This document shows, one piece after another, positions 33,245 to 41,657 of a DNA stretch of 64,000 nucleotides. The notes below the pieces were generated by a model. The model ran no database searches. It was not told where the DNA came from and worked only from the letters and a program-made list of their open reading frames with translations. Source of the DNA: Sphingomonas sp. PP-F2F-A104-K0414 (GTDB taxonomy: Bacteria > Pseudomonadota > Alphaproteobacteria > Sphingomonadales > Sphingomonadaceae). The translations under genes and the position numbers were made by a program. The DNA lies in NCBI RefSeq assembly GCF_004340945.1, contig NZ_SLYD01000005.1:186001-250000 (forward strand). Reading direction: 5' to 3'. Every line of letters begins with the position of its first letter. The stretch's first letter is position 1.

Positions 33245-33250
33245 TTCTGT

Positions 33251-33390
33251 CCTTCTCCCCGCGGGGAGAAGGTGGCGCGACAGCGTCGGATGAGGGGGAG
33301 TTGGGGATCGATACGCTCTCCACAACTCCCCTCTCCCTTCCCACCGCAAGTGCGGCGGGCCCCTTCCCTCTCCCCGGAGGGGCGAGGGAG
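33251..33390. repeat. Compound palindromic repeat, type D
   Basis: Contains CCTTCTCCCCGCGGGGAGAAGG (perfect hairpin) at the left, CCCTCTCCCTTCCCACCG in the middle and CCCTTCCCTCTCCCCGGAGGGGCGAGGGAG at the right. It shares the CCCTTCCCTCTCCCC block with 9301-9389. Fills the gap between two convergent genes. Confidence 0.75.
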
Positions 33391-33570
33391 TCAGAGTGTC
33401 CAGATCGCCACGTTGGCTAGCAAAACCGCGGCCATTACCAGCATCAACACGCCCTTTTTCGTATCGCGCTTCTTCACGATCAGCGCGATCCCGCCGATCA
33501 GGCAGGCGAACATGCCCAGCATGGCGATGGCGGGCGCGGCGGCGGCGATGCTGGTCAGGGCGGCGTTCAT
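33391..33570 (-). CDS. Small two-helix membrane protein
   Basis: 59 residues (MNAALTSIAAAAPAIAML..). Two hydrophobic helices (PAIAMLGMFACLIGGIALIV and GVLMLVMAAVLLANVAIWTL) are separated by a KKRDTKKG loop. The composition is convincing for a real membrane hairpin, though the ribosome site (CGGA) is weak. Unknown function. It abuts the type D repeat. Confidence 0.65.
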   Translation of the reverse strand: MNAALTSIAAAAPAIAMLGMFACLIGGIALIVKKRDTKKGVLMLVMAAVLLANVAIWTL

Positions 33571-33669
33571 GCCGTCCGATACGCCACGCAAAGCCTGGAT
33601 TGAAGCGCGTTGACTTCGCGCGGCGCGCGGAAATAGCTTGGCGACCTCGATCGGATACTCGGAGGTGTG

Positions 33670-34245
33670 ATGCTGCCCTTTCTCGCGATGATCGCCGCGC
33701 AGACCCCGCCGAGCTGCGAATATGACAAGCCCGCGATGATGGCGCTCGACGAACGCGCGTTCGATCAAACCATGACGAGCGGCTGGCGCATGCTCGCCAA
33801 CGCCGAATGCGATGCGCAGGCCGCCGACCTGATCGCGGAATGGCGCGCGGGTCATCCCGCCAACCCGCGCACCGCCGGGCTGTTGCAGTGGCACGAAGGC
33901 CAGTTGCGCGCGAACGCCGGGCAGACCGCGCGCGCGGTGGCGCTATTCGAAGCCGCGCGCAAACCGGTGGAGCAGGATGCCGGGTTCGGCTGGAACCTCT
34001 ATGTCGACGGCAGCATTGCGTTTCTGCGCCGCGACCTCGCCGGACTGGACACCGCCCGCGCCAAGCTCGCCGCGCTGCCCCGCCCGGCCGGCTATTCTCC
34101 GGTCGGTCCCGACGGGAAGCCGCGCGCCTATGCTTGGCCGATGAACGTCAACATTCTCAACGGCTTCGTCGCGTGCTGGAACCGGAGTTACAAGCAGGCC
34201 TATGGCTGCGCGAAACCGGCGGTGAAGACTTTGCCCCCCGCTTAA
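33670..34245 (+). CDS. Hypothetical secreted protein with a TPR-like helical region
   Basis: 191 residues. The N-terminus MLPFLAMIAAQTPPSCEYDKP is a short signal-like segment. The middle is helical with repeat-like LIAEWRAGHPANPRTAGLLQWHEGQLRANAGQ and TARAVALFEAARKPV, reminiscent of TPRs. Two cysteines near the C-terminus (ACWNRSYKQAYGCAK) could pair. ATG at 33670 has GGAGG four bases upstream, better than the GTG at 33667. Family not recognised. Confidence 0.75.
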   Translation: MLPFLAMIAAQTPPSCEYDKPAMMALDERAFDQTMTSGWRMLANAECDAQAADLIAEWRAGHPANPRTAGLLQWHEGQLRANAGQTARAVALFEAARKPVEQDAGFGWNLYVDGSIAFLRRDLAGLDTARAKLAALPRPAGYSPVGPDGKPRAYAWPMNVNILNGFVACWNRSYKQAYGCAKPAVKTLPPA

Positions 34246-35208
34246 TCAGCCGGCAATCGCCTTCGCATAAGCGGCCAGGTCGACATTGCCGCCGGACAGG
34301 ATGACGAGAAGTCCGGATTCGAGCTTTACCTTGCCGGCCAGCACCGCCGCCAACCCGACCGCACCGCCCGGCTCGATCACCAGTCGCAATTTCTCCGCAG
34401 CCCAGCGCTGCGCCGCAGCGATCTCGGATTCGTTGACTGCAACGCCAGTCGCGTCCCGGCGCGACAACACGTCGAACGTCAGCGGCGACACGCGCAACGT
34501 CTGGAGCGAATCGCAGGCGGTCGGGGGCGGGTTGGGGCCGACGGGTTCGATCCATGAAGCCTCAAGGGAGCGGCGCATGTCGTCCCAGCCTTCGGGTTCG
34601 ACGACGGTGATCGCGCTGTCCTTAAGAGCCAGCGCGATGCCTGCCGAGAGGCCGCCACCGCCGCACGGGATCACGACCCGGCTTGGTACGCCCAACCCGA
34701 GCGCCGCCATCTGCGCCGCGGCTTCGATCCCGGCGCTCCCCTGCCCCTCGATGATCCACGGGTCGTCGAAGCTCGGCACCAGCGTCGCACCCCGCGCTTC
34801 GGCCAGTTGCGCGGCGATGGCCTCACGGCTTTCGGTGGCGCGGTCGTAGGTGACGACCTCCGCGCCTAGCGCCAGCGTCGATTCGCGCTTCAGACGTGGC
34901 GCATCCGACGGCATCACGATCGTCGCCGCCATCCCAAGCCGCTTCGCCGCCCAGGCCACGCCCTGCGCGTGATTGCCCGACGAAAACGCGACCGCACCTT
35001 TTTTCCGCGCGGCGTCGTCCAATGCGGTGAGCCGATGCCATGCGCCGCGAATCTTGAACGCGCCGATTGGTTGCAACGATTCGGCCTTGAACGCGACCGG
35101 TACGCCTTTGATTTCGCTCAAAAACAGCGGCGTCGGCGGGAGGATCCGCGCGATCTTTTCCGCGGCGTCCCGTACCCCCGCCCGCGTGGGCTGTCGCAAA
35201 ATCGTCAC
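34246..35208 (-). CDS. Serine/threonine dehydratase-like PLP enzyme
   Basis: 320 residues, fold type II. PLP lysine Lys52 in GAFKIRGA, phosphate-contact SSGNHAQG and the glycine loop CGGGGLSAGIA; no C-terminal ACT-like regulatory domain. It deaminates L-threonine or L-serine (or racemises serine); the sequence does not settle which. GTG start at 35208, divergent from the decarboxylase gene with 137 bases between. The stop abuts the end of the convergent hypothetical gene. Confidence 0.88.
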   Translation of the reverse strand: MTILRQPTRAGVRDAAEKIARILPPTPLFLSEIKGVPVAFKAESLQPIGAFKIRGAWHRLTALDDAARKKGAVAFSSGNHAQGVAWAAKRLGMAATIVMPSDAPRLKRESTLALGAEVVTYDRATESREAIAAQLAEARGATLVPSFDDPWIIEGQGSAGIEAAAQMAALGLGVPSRVVIPCGGGGLSAGIALALKDSAITVVEPEGWDDMRRSLEASWIEPVGPNPPPTACDSLQTLRVSPLTFDVLSRRDATGVAVNESEIAAAQRWAAEKLRLVIEPGGAVGLAAVLAGKVKLESGLLVILSGGNVDLAAYAKAIAG

Positions 35209-35345
35209 ACACTGGCTCCTATGCGGCCAACCCTATTTACATGGGGGGCAAGCGACCGTAGATCGCCCTTCCGCTGCCCCATGGGACTTCCAACCGCAAG
35301 GCAGTGTTTTCGTAATTTGTCTCAGGACATTGGAGGTCCCTTGAA

Positions 35346-36581
35346 TTGGTCAAGCATCATATCGCGCTGGGGTTAGCGAAAGCCCATTCGACCGCCGACA
35401 CCTCCCATATCGGGAGCGGCATCGACATCGCTAAAGGGCGCCCGGTCAACCCGGTCACGCTCGTTCGTCCGCACGCTGCTGCGCGCGCCGCTCGGTTCTT
35501 CGTCGAGAAGTTTCCGGGCCGCTCGATGTATGCGGTAAAGGCGAACCCGTCTCCCGAACTCCTGCAGATCCTGTGGGACAATGGCATCACGCATTACGAC
35601 GTGGCGTCGATCGCCGAAGTGCGCCTGGTCGCACGGACGCTGCCGCAGGCTACGCTGTGCTTCATGCACCCCGTGAAAGCCGAGGAAGCGATCGCCGAGG
35701 CGTATTTCACGCACGGCGTCCGCACCTTCAGCCTCGACAGCCTGGAAGAGCTCGACAAGGTCGTCCGCGCCACCCGCGAAGCTTCCGATCTGACGCTCTG
35801 CGTTCGGTTGCGCGTGTCGTCGGAGCATTCGAAGCTGTCGCTGGCATCGAAGTTCGGCGCGGCCCCGCATGAAGCCAAGGAGCTGCTGTTCGCGGCCCGC
35901 CAGGCAGCGGATGCGCTCGGCATCTGCTTCCATGTCGGTTCGCAGGCGATGACCCCGGAGGCCTATTCCAACGCGATGGAGCGCGTCCGTGCGGCGATCG
36001 TCGAGGCGGCGGTCACGGTCGACGTCATCGACGTCGGCGGCGGCTTCCCGTCGTCGTATCCCGGCATGGAGCCCCCACCGCTCGAGCACTTCTTCGAGAC
36101 GATCCACCGTGCGTTCGAATCGCTGCCGGTCAGCTATTCGTCCGAGCTGTGGTGCGAGCCGGGCCGGGCATTGTGCGCGGAATATTCGTCGATCATCGTG
36201 CGCGTTGAAAAGCGCCGCGGGACCGAGCTGTATATCAACGACGGCGCGTATGGCGCGCTGTTTGATGCGGCGCATATCGGCTGGCGTTTCCCGGTCGAGC
36301 TACTCCGCGAGCCGGACAGCCGGGCGAAGGACATGGAGTTCAGCTTCTATGGTCCGACGTGCGACGACATGGATTACATGGTCGGCCCGTTCATGCTGCC
36401 CGCGGATACGAAGGCCGGTGATTACATCGAGATCGGCATGCTCGGCGCGTATGGCTCGGCGATGCGGACCGCGTTCAACGGGTTCGGATCGGACGAGACG
36501 GTGATCGTCACCGACGAGCCGATGGTCTCGCTGTACGACGAGCGCTTCCAGGACCTCGCGTCGAACGTCGTCAAGCTGTAA
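35346..36581 (+). CDS. Ornithine decarboxylase-like PLP enzyme (fold type III)
   Basis: 411 residues. PLP lysine Lys65 in YAVKANPSPEL, HVGSQAM, the glycine motif VIDVGGGFP, the WCEPGRALCAE substrate motif and the catalytic Cys in GPTCDDMDYM match eukaryotic-type ornithine/lysine decarboxylases. It probably makes putrescine. The ORF starts with TTG at 35346, after GGAGG about eleven bases upstream; the first 30 residues are not needed for the fold. The next gene is a deoxyhypusine-synthase-like protein, which suggests a polyamine pathway. Confidence 0.9.
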   Translation: MVKHHIALGLAKAHSTADTSHIGSGIDIAKGRPVNPVTLVRPHAAARAARFFVEKFPGRSMYAVKANPSPELLQILWDNGITHYDVASIAEVRLVARTLPQATLCFMHPVKAEEAIAEAYFTHGVRTFSLDSLEELDKVVRATREASDLTLCVRLRVSSEHSKLSLASKFGAAPHEAKELLFAARQAADALGICFHVGSQAMTPEAYSNAMERVRAAIVEAAVTVDVIDVGGGFPSSYPGMEPPPLEHFFETIHRAFESLPVSYSSELWCEPGRALCAEYSSIIVRVEKRRGTELYINDGAYGALFDAAHIGWRFPVELLREPDSRAKDMEFSFYGPTCDDMDYMVGPFMLPADTKAGDYIEIGMLGAYGSAMRTAFNGFGSDETVIVTDEPMVSLYDERFQDLASNVVKL

Positions 36582-36607
36582 CCAAGCTTTAGTACCGCGC
36601 CCTTCTT

Positions 36608-36714
36608 CCTCCCCTCCCGTTTACGGGAGGGGTCGGGGGAGGGCTTGTCCGCGAGCGTGGCGTTCGCGGATATTTCAGTCCCTCCCCTAACCCCTCCCGC
36701 AAGCGGAAGGGGGA
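36608..36714. repeat. Palindromic repeat, type D, between the two polyamine genes
   Basis: Left arm CCTCCCCTCCCGTTTACGGGAGGGG, right arm CCCTCCCCTAACCCCTCCCGC. The right end (AAGCGGAAGGGGGA) also forms the Shine-Dalgarno region of the next gene, so the repeat is fused to its ribosome site. Confidence 0.75.
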
Positions 36715-36717
36715 TTT

Positions 36718-37791
36718 ATGGAGCATGTTATGACCGAAGACACCCGCATCGACGCGCAGCGCAAGGCGGAACTCCTTTCGACCACCGTCGAGCATATCGA
36801 CATCACCAGCTTCGACGCGCGGCCGATCGTCGACGCGATGAAGAAGATGTCGTTCACCAGCCGCGATCTCGGCCGTGCGACCGACATCTACAACCAGATG
36901 CTGGCCGACAAGGACTGCACGATCTTCCTCGTGATCGCGGGCTCGACGAGCGCCGGCGGTTGCATGGACCTGTATGCCGAGCTGCTGCGCAACAACATGA
37001 TCGACGGCATCGTCGCGACCGGCGCGACGATCGTCGACATGGATTTCTTCGAGGGCCTCGGCCACAAGCATTATCAGGCGCTCGAAGTGCCGCACGACGA
37101 CGTGCTGCGCTCGCTGATGATCGACCGGATCTACGATACCTATATCGACGAGGAAGAGCTCCAGCACGTCGACCACACGATCTTCGAGATCGCCGAGACG
37201 CTCAAGCCACGCGCCTATTCGAGCCGCGAGTTCATCCGCGAGATGGGCAAGTATCTCGTCGAGCACGGCAAGAAGGAGAACAGCCTCGTCAAGCTCGCCT
37301 ACGAGCATGACGTGCCGATCTTCTGCCCGGCGTTCGTCGATTCTTCGGCAGGCTTCGGTCTGGTCAAGCATCAGGTCGATGCGGTGAAGGCGGGCAAGCC
37401 GTACATGGTCCTCGACGCGATCGCCGACTTCCGCGAGCTCACCGAGATCAAGATCAAGGCGGGCACTACGGGGCTGCTGATGATCGGCGGCGGCGTGCCG
37501 AAGAACTTCATCCAGGATACGGTCGTCTGCGCCGAGATCCTCGGCCACGACGACGTCCAGGTGCACAAGTATGCGGTGCAGATCACGGTTGCCGACGTGC
37601 GCGACGGTGCGTGCTCCTCCTCGACGCTGCAGGAAGCGGCATCGTGGGGCAAGGTGAACACGGGGATCGAGCAGATGGTGTTCGCGGAAGCCGGTTCGGT
37701 CATGCCGCTGCTGGCGTCGGACGCGTATCATCGTGGGCTTTGGAAGGACCGTCCGGTCCGCAAGTGGGGCGCGAGCTTCGACAAGGCCTGA
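36718..37791 (+). CDS. Deoxyhypusine-synthase-like protein, probable homospermidine synthase
   Basis: 357 residues of the deoxyhypusine synthase family (FLVIAGSTSAGGCMDLY, SSAGFGLVK, GTTGLLMIGGGVPKNFIQD). The catalytic lysine equivalent is Lys312 in EAASWGKVN. Bacterial members use putrescine or agmatine-type amines rather than eIF5A; some form homospermidine. Adjacent to an ornithine decarboxylase-like gene in a probable Sphingomonas, homospermidine synthesis is the most likely role. ATG at 36718 follows GGAAGGGGG; ATG at 36730 is an alternative. Confidence 0.82.
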   Translation: MEHVMTEDTRIDAQRKAELLSTTVEHIDITSFDARPIVDAMKKMSFTSRDLGRATDIYNQMLADKDCTIFLVIAGSTSAGGCMDLYAELLRNNMIDGIVATGATIVDMDFFEGLGHKHYQALEVPHDDVLRSLMIDRIYDTYIDEEELQHVDHTIFEIAETLKPRAYSSREFIREMGKYLVEHGKKENSLVKLAYEHDVPIFCPAFVDSSAGFGLVKHQVDAVKAGKPYMVLDAIADFRELTEIKIKAGTTGLLMIGGGVPKNFIQDTVVCAEILGHDDVQVHKYAVQITVADVRDGACSSSTLQEAASWGKVNTGIEQMVFAEAGSVMPLLASDAYHRGLWKDRPVRKWGASFDKA

Positions 37792-37800
37792 GGCTGACTG

Positions 37801-37922
37801 ATCCTCCCCCGCCAGGGGGAGGTGGCAGGCGCTTGCCTGACGGAGGGGGAGGACACGGAACCGACGTTATCGCCGCCTCCCCCTCCGTCGCTTCGCGACA
37901 CCTCCCCCTAGCGGGGGAGGAT
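37801..37922. repeat. Compound palindromic repeat, type D
   Basis: ATCCTCCCCCGCCAGGGGGAGG at the left and CCTCCCCCTAGCGGGGGAGGAT at the right are complementary, with internal GACGGAGGGGGAGG/CCTCCCCCTCCGTC arms. A 120-base stem-rich element after the polyamine operon. Confidence 0.8.
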
Positions 37923-37965
37923 TGTCGGTTCCAATCTACGTTGCCCCTTCCGGGCAATTGATGCA

Positions 37966-37996
37966 GCCTCCGCCGGATAACCGGGGGAGGCTTTTT
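37966..37996 (+). terminator. Intrinsic terminator/attenuator-like hairpin
   Basis: GCCTCC-G-CCGG-ATAA-CCGG-G-GGAGGC forms an almost perfect stem immediately followed by TTTTT. The downstream arm (GGGGAGG) is also the ribosome-binding site of the ORF at 37998. A second hairpin, TTGCCC-CTTCC-GGGCAA, lies just upstream (37941-37957). Could end the polyamine operon transcript or attenuate the MAPEG gene. Confidence 0.75.
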
Positions 37997-37997
37997 C

Positions 37998-38423
37998 ATG
38001 CACAGCGAGATCCTGCGACCGATGGTCGTGCTGATCGCGTGGACGCTCGTGATGCTGGGTTGGACGCTGGCGACGCGGTTGCCGGCGATGAAGGCGGCCG
38101 GCGTCGACATGGGCAAGCTCGTCGGCACCAAGGGGTCCGACGCGGATCGATCGCTGCCTCCGCAGGTGCAGTGGAAGGCGCATAATCACAATCATCTGAT
38201 GGAGCAGCCGACGCTGTTCTATGCGGTATGCACCGTGCTGGCGCTCAGCGGCACGGGCAACGGGATCAACAGCTGGATAGCCTGGGCCTATGTCGGCCTG
38301 CGGATCGTGCACAGCGTGGTCTAGGCGACCAGCAACCGAGTCCGCGACCGGTTCGTCTTCTTCATGCTGTCGAGCGTAATGCTCGTGGCACTCACGTTGC
38401 ACGCGGCGCTCGCGGTCTTCTGA
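37998..38423 (+). pseudogene. MAPEG family membrane protein, interrupted by an amber codon
   Basis: The first 108 residues are a clear MAPEG protein: membrane helix MVVLIAWTLVMLGWTLATRLP, the WKAHNHNHLMEQPTLFYAV signature and LRIVHSVV. A TAG stop at 38322-38324 stands where the family usually has Gln (HSxVQ). The same frame then continues as ATSNRVRDRFVFFMLSSVML..ALAVF to a TGA at 38423, the expected C-terminal part. One C-to-T change would restore a 141-residue protein. It may be inactive, read through, or a sequencing error. Confidence 0.8.
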
Positions 38424-38501
38424 TGGCTTTTCGCCCGGAATAATTACCGATCGCGTCATGCTCCCCTCCCCGAGCGTGCAGGGATCGTCTAGAATTGCCA
38501 G

Positions 38502-39506
38502 ATGACTTTCGATCGCCGTTCCCTCCTCAGCCTTCCTTTCGCCGCCGGCCTGGCGCCCGCCGCATTCGCGCGGACCGGTGGGCAGCTCACCGCCGGCCAG
38601 CCGCGTGCGACGGACCTACCGATCTGGCCCCCCGCCGAGCGGTTCGCACTGTGGCCCGGCATCCCTTCAGGCGCGCCGAACCCTTTGCCGATCCCGCAGC
38701 CGCGCATGCCGCGCTACCCAGACGGCTATCGCGACTTTCAGATGCGCGGCGTGGTGCGGCCTGAGGTCGGCGTGTTCCGTCCCTCACGGCCCGACGGCCG
38801 CGCGGTGCTGATCGTCCCCGGCGGCGGTTACTCGATCACGTCGCTGCGCAACGAGGGCATCGACGTCGCGCGCGTCCTGAACGCGTTCGGGATCACCGCG
38901 TTCGTGCTGAGCTACCGCCTGCCCGGCGAAGGCTGGGCCGACCGCGCCGACGTGCCGCTCGCCGACGCACAGCGGGCGATGCGGCTGATCCGCGCCAACG
39001 CCCGCCTCTACGGGATCAGGGCGGAGAAGCTTGGCGTGCTCGGCTTCTCGGCAGGTGGGCATCTCGCCGGCTCGCTGACGGTCCTGCACGAGTTCAAGGC
39101 CTATCGCCCGATCGACGCCGCCGATCGTCACTCGGCGCGCCCCGCATGGGCCGGCCTCATGTACGCCGTCTCGAACATGGACCCCGGCCGAAGCCATGGC
39201 GGATCGCGCGCCAACCTGCTCGGCCCCGACCCGCTGCCCGCGGTACAGGCGCGCTATGCGGTCGACCGGCAGTTGAAGGCGGGCGACCCGCCGCTGTTCC
39301 TCGTCCATGCCGAGGACGACACCACCGTCCCTGTCGCCAACAGCGTCGACACGCTCGCCGCAGCGCGTCGCGCCGGCATCCCAGCAGAGGCGCATTTCCT
39401 CCAGCATGGCGGCCACGGCTTCGGTACGCGCCTGTCACCACGGTCACCTGGCTCGCTCTGGCCGCAGTTGTTCGACCGCTGGATGGGCGAACTGGTCGCG
39501 TCCTGA
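38502..39506 (+). CDS. Secreted alpha/beta hydrolase (esterase, acetyl-xylan-esterase-like)
   Basis: 334 residues. The start FDRRSLLSLPFAAGLAPAAFA looks like a twin-arginine signal. The catalytic domain has VPGGGYSITSLRNEG (oxyanion loop HGGG-like), nucleophile Ser in GFSAGGH, Asp in HAEDDTTVP and His in GGHGFG. This resembles BD-FAE-type carbohydrate esterases exported folded to the periplasm. ATG at 38502 is preceded by a weak site. Confidence 0.85.
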   Translation: MTFDRRSLLSLPFAAGLAPAAFARTGGQLTAGQPRATDLPIWPPAERFALWPGIPSGAPNPLPIPQPRMPRYPDGYRDFQMRGVVRPEVGVFRPSRPDGRAVLIVPGGGYSITSLRNEGIDVARVLNAFGITAFVLSYRLPGEGWADRADVPLADAQRAMRLIRANARLYGIRAEKLGVLGFSAGGHLAGSLTVLHEFKAYRPIDAADRHSARPAWAGLMYAVSNMDPGRSHGGSRANLLGPDPLPAVQARYAVDRQLKAGDPPLFLVHAEDDTTVPVANSVDTLAAARRAGIPAEAHFLQHGGHGFGTRLSPRSPGSLWPQLFDRWMGELVAS

Positions 39507-39574
39507 GCGTTGAGTCAGCAGTTCGGACCCATCCCGTTGGTGCGGCGTTGATCCCGAATAACAGGAGAAGCGCG

Positions 39575-39766
39575 ATGACCCGTCCGCACGCCCAGCCCCG
39601 TGACGTTTTCCATGAGCATGGCGAGGTTATCATCGATGGGCCGGACGGAACGGTAATCTCGATGACCCCCGAAGCTGCCCTGCGCACCGCCGGTCGGCTC
39701 GACGAAGCCGCGCTCGACGAATTGATCGCCCGGGCTCAAGCCGGCGACGGCGGCAAGCTCCACTGA
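39575..39766 (+). CDS. Small hypothetical protein
   Basis: 63 residues (MTRPHAQPRDVFHEHGEVIID..). ACAGGAGA lies seven bases before the ATG. Content is mostly polar, with a predicted beta hairpin (EVIIDGPDGTVISM) and a C-terminal helix (EAALDELIARAQAG). No family recognised. It is convergent with the XrtA amidotransferase, whose stop is only four bases away. Confidence 0.65.
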   Translation: MTRPHAQPRDVFHEHGEVIIDGPDGTVISMTPEAALRTAGRLDEAALDELIARAQAGDGGKLH

Positions 39767-39770
39767 ACGC

Positions 39771-41657
39771 CTAGCCGAACATCCGTTTCATCGAGCGTTC
39801 GAGCATTACGAACTGCCAGAGCGTTCGGCCATGCTCGGCTCGCCCCATCCGGTGCTCGTCGGCGATCCGCGCGATCGTCGCCATGTCGAACCATCCCGTC
39901 TCGCCCAGCGTCCGCGATTTCGCCAGCGCCGACGCCTCGCCGGCCAGCCCTTCGCGGAACCAAGCGCTGATCGGCGTCACGAAGCCCATCTTCTGCCGAT
40001 ACAGGATGTCGCGCGGGAGATAGGGCTCCATCGCCTTCTTCATCAGCCATTTGCCCTCGCCGTGCCGCAGCCGCATGTTGGCGGGCAGCGTCGCGCAGAA
40101 CTCGATCAGGCGGTGGTCGAGCAACGGTTCGCGTGCTTCGAGCCCGACCGCCATGCTCATGCGGTCGACCTTGGTGAGGATATCGCCGGGCAGCCAGTGT
40201 TTGATGTCGGCGTATTGCGCGCAGTCGATCGCGTCGCGGGCGGGCGCGTTCGCCATCGTCGCGGCGTAGCGGTCTTCGGCGCGATGACCCTGGAGGGCGG
40301 CGCGCGCGCTCGGGTTGAAGAGGTCCGCGCGGAGTTCGGGCGTGGTCACGCCTACCGACCGCGCATACGCCTCGCCGCCCCCCCTTGCGAGCGCGAGCAA
40401 GGTTGATTTCGCGCGCATCGGTCGCGGTGCCCAATCGGCCTTAGGATACCAGCGGCCGAGCGTGCCGAACACGTCCTGCCGGAGATGCTCGGGGAGCAAT
40501 CCGCGGATGCGCTCTTCCGCCGCCTGGAACTTGTAGCGACGATAGCCGGCGAGCGCTTCATCGGCGCCGTCTCCGGATAGCGCGACGGTCACGTTCTCTC
40601 GGGCTAGCGCGCAGACCTGATAGGTTGCGAGCGCAGAGGCATCGGCAAAGGGTTCGTCGAAGCTTGCGACCAGCGTGTCGATCAGCCCGAAATCGCCCGA
40701 CTGCACCACGCGTTCGCGGTGATCGGTGGCGAAGCGGCGCGCGACGGTGTCGGCGTATTCCCGCTCGTCATGGCCCGCCTCGTCGAAGCCGATCGTGCAG
40801 GTGCGAACCGCCTTGGGGCTCGCCTCCGCCATCAGTGCGACCACTGCCGAGCTGTCGACGCCGCCCGACAGGAATGCGCCAAGCGGCACGTCCGCGACCA
40901 TCCGCGAGCGCACGGCCGCACGCATCCGGTCGACCAGTTCCTCGCCCAACGCCTTGGCCGAGCCGGTCGCGCGGTTGGAGAAATCCAGGTCCCACCATTT
41001 GCGCGGACTCGGCACCGGCCGTCCGCGCTCGACGAGCAAGAAATGGCCGGCGGCGAGTTTCTTCACGCCTGCGACCAGACAGGCGTCATCGGGGACATAC
41101 CCGAAAGCGAGGTAGTCCTCGACCGCGCTTAGATCGGGTACGCGGCGGAGCTGCGGGTGGGCGAGCAGGCCCTTCAGCTCCGACGCGAAGGCGAGCGAAC
41201 CGTCCGCGAGTTCGACGTAGTGGAGCGGCTTCACGCCCATCCGGTCGCGCGCGAGGAACAGCGTGTGCGCGGCCGAATCGTGGATCGCGAACGCAAACAT
41301 GCCGTTCAGCCGGTCGAGCATCGACGGTCCCCACGCGCGCCAGGCGTGAAGCAGAACTTCGGTATCGCCCTCGGTCCGGAAGCGCGCGCCCTTCGCGGTC
41401 AGCTCGGCCCGCAGCTCCGCGAAATTATAGACTTCGCCATTATAGGTGATCGTCAGCGTGCCGTCCGACATCGGCTGCGGCGAGCCTTCGAGGTCGATGA
41501 TCGACAGGCGGCGATGGCCGAGACCGACGCCGGGCGCAGTCCAGATGCCATCGCCATCGAGGCCGCGATGCGCCTGTGCGGCGATCATCGCCAGGATGCG
41601 GTTGGGCTCGACCGGCTTGGGCGTGCCCGGATGGAAGATCCCGGCGATGCCGCACAT
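39771..41657 (-). CDS. XrtA-system asparagine synthase-like amidotransferase
   Basis: 628 residues. The N-terminal nucleophile Cys2 (MCGIAGIF) and class II glutaminase domain (about 1-210) are followed by the ATP-pyrophosphatase asparagine-synthase domain with FLSGGVDSSAVVALM. It matches the exosortase-A-associated amidotransferase family (TIGR03108 by name). Its acceptor is unknown; amidation of a sugar acid or peptide on the exopolysaccharide is plausible. The start codon immediately follows the exosortase stop on the same strand. Last gene of the long XrtA operon. Confidence 0.92.
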   Translation of the reverse strand: MCGIAGIFHPGTPKPVEPNRILAMIAAQAHRGLDGDGIWTAPGVGLGHRRLSIIDLEGSPQPMSDGTLTITYNGEVYNFAELRAELTAKGARFRTEGDTEVLLHAWRAWGPSMLDRLNGMFAFAIHDSAAHTLFLARDRMGVKPLHYVELADGSLAFASELKGLLAHPQLRRVPDLSAVEDYLAFGYVPDDACLVAGVKKLAAGHFLLVERGRPVPSPRKWWDLDFSNRATGSAKALGEELVDRMRAAVRSRMVADVPLGAFLSGGVDSSAVVALMAEASPKAVRTCTIGFDEAGHDEREYADTVARRFATDHRERVVQSGDFGLIDTLVASFDEPFADASALATYQVCALARENVTVALSGDGADEALAGYRRYKFQAAEERIRGLLPEHLRQDVFGTLGRWYPKADWAPRPMRAKSTLLALARGGGEAYARSVGVTTPELRADLFNPSARAALQGHRAEDRYAATMANAPARDAIDCAQYADIKHWLPGDILTKVDRMSMAVGLEAREPLLDHRLIEFCATLPANMRLRHGEGKWLMKKAMEPYLPRDILYRQKMGFVTPISAWFREGLAGEASALAKSRTLGETGWFDMATIARIADEHRMGRAEHGRTLWQFVMLERSMKRMFG

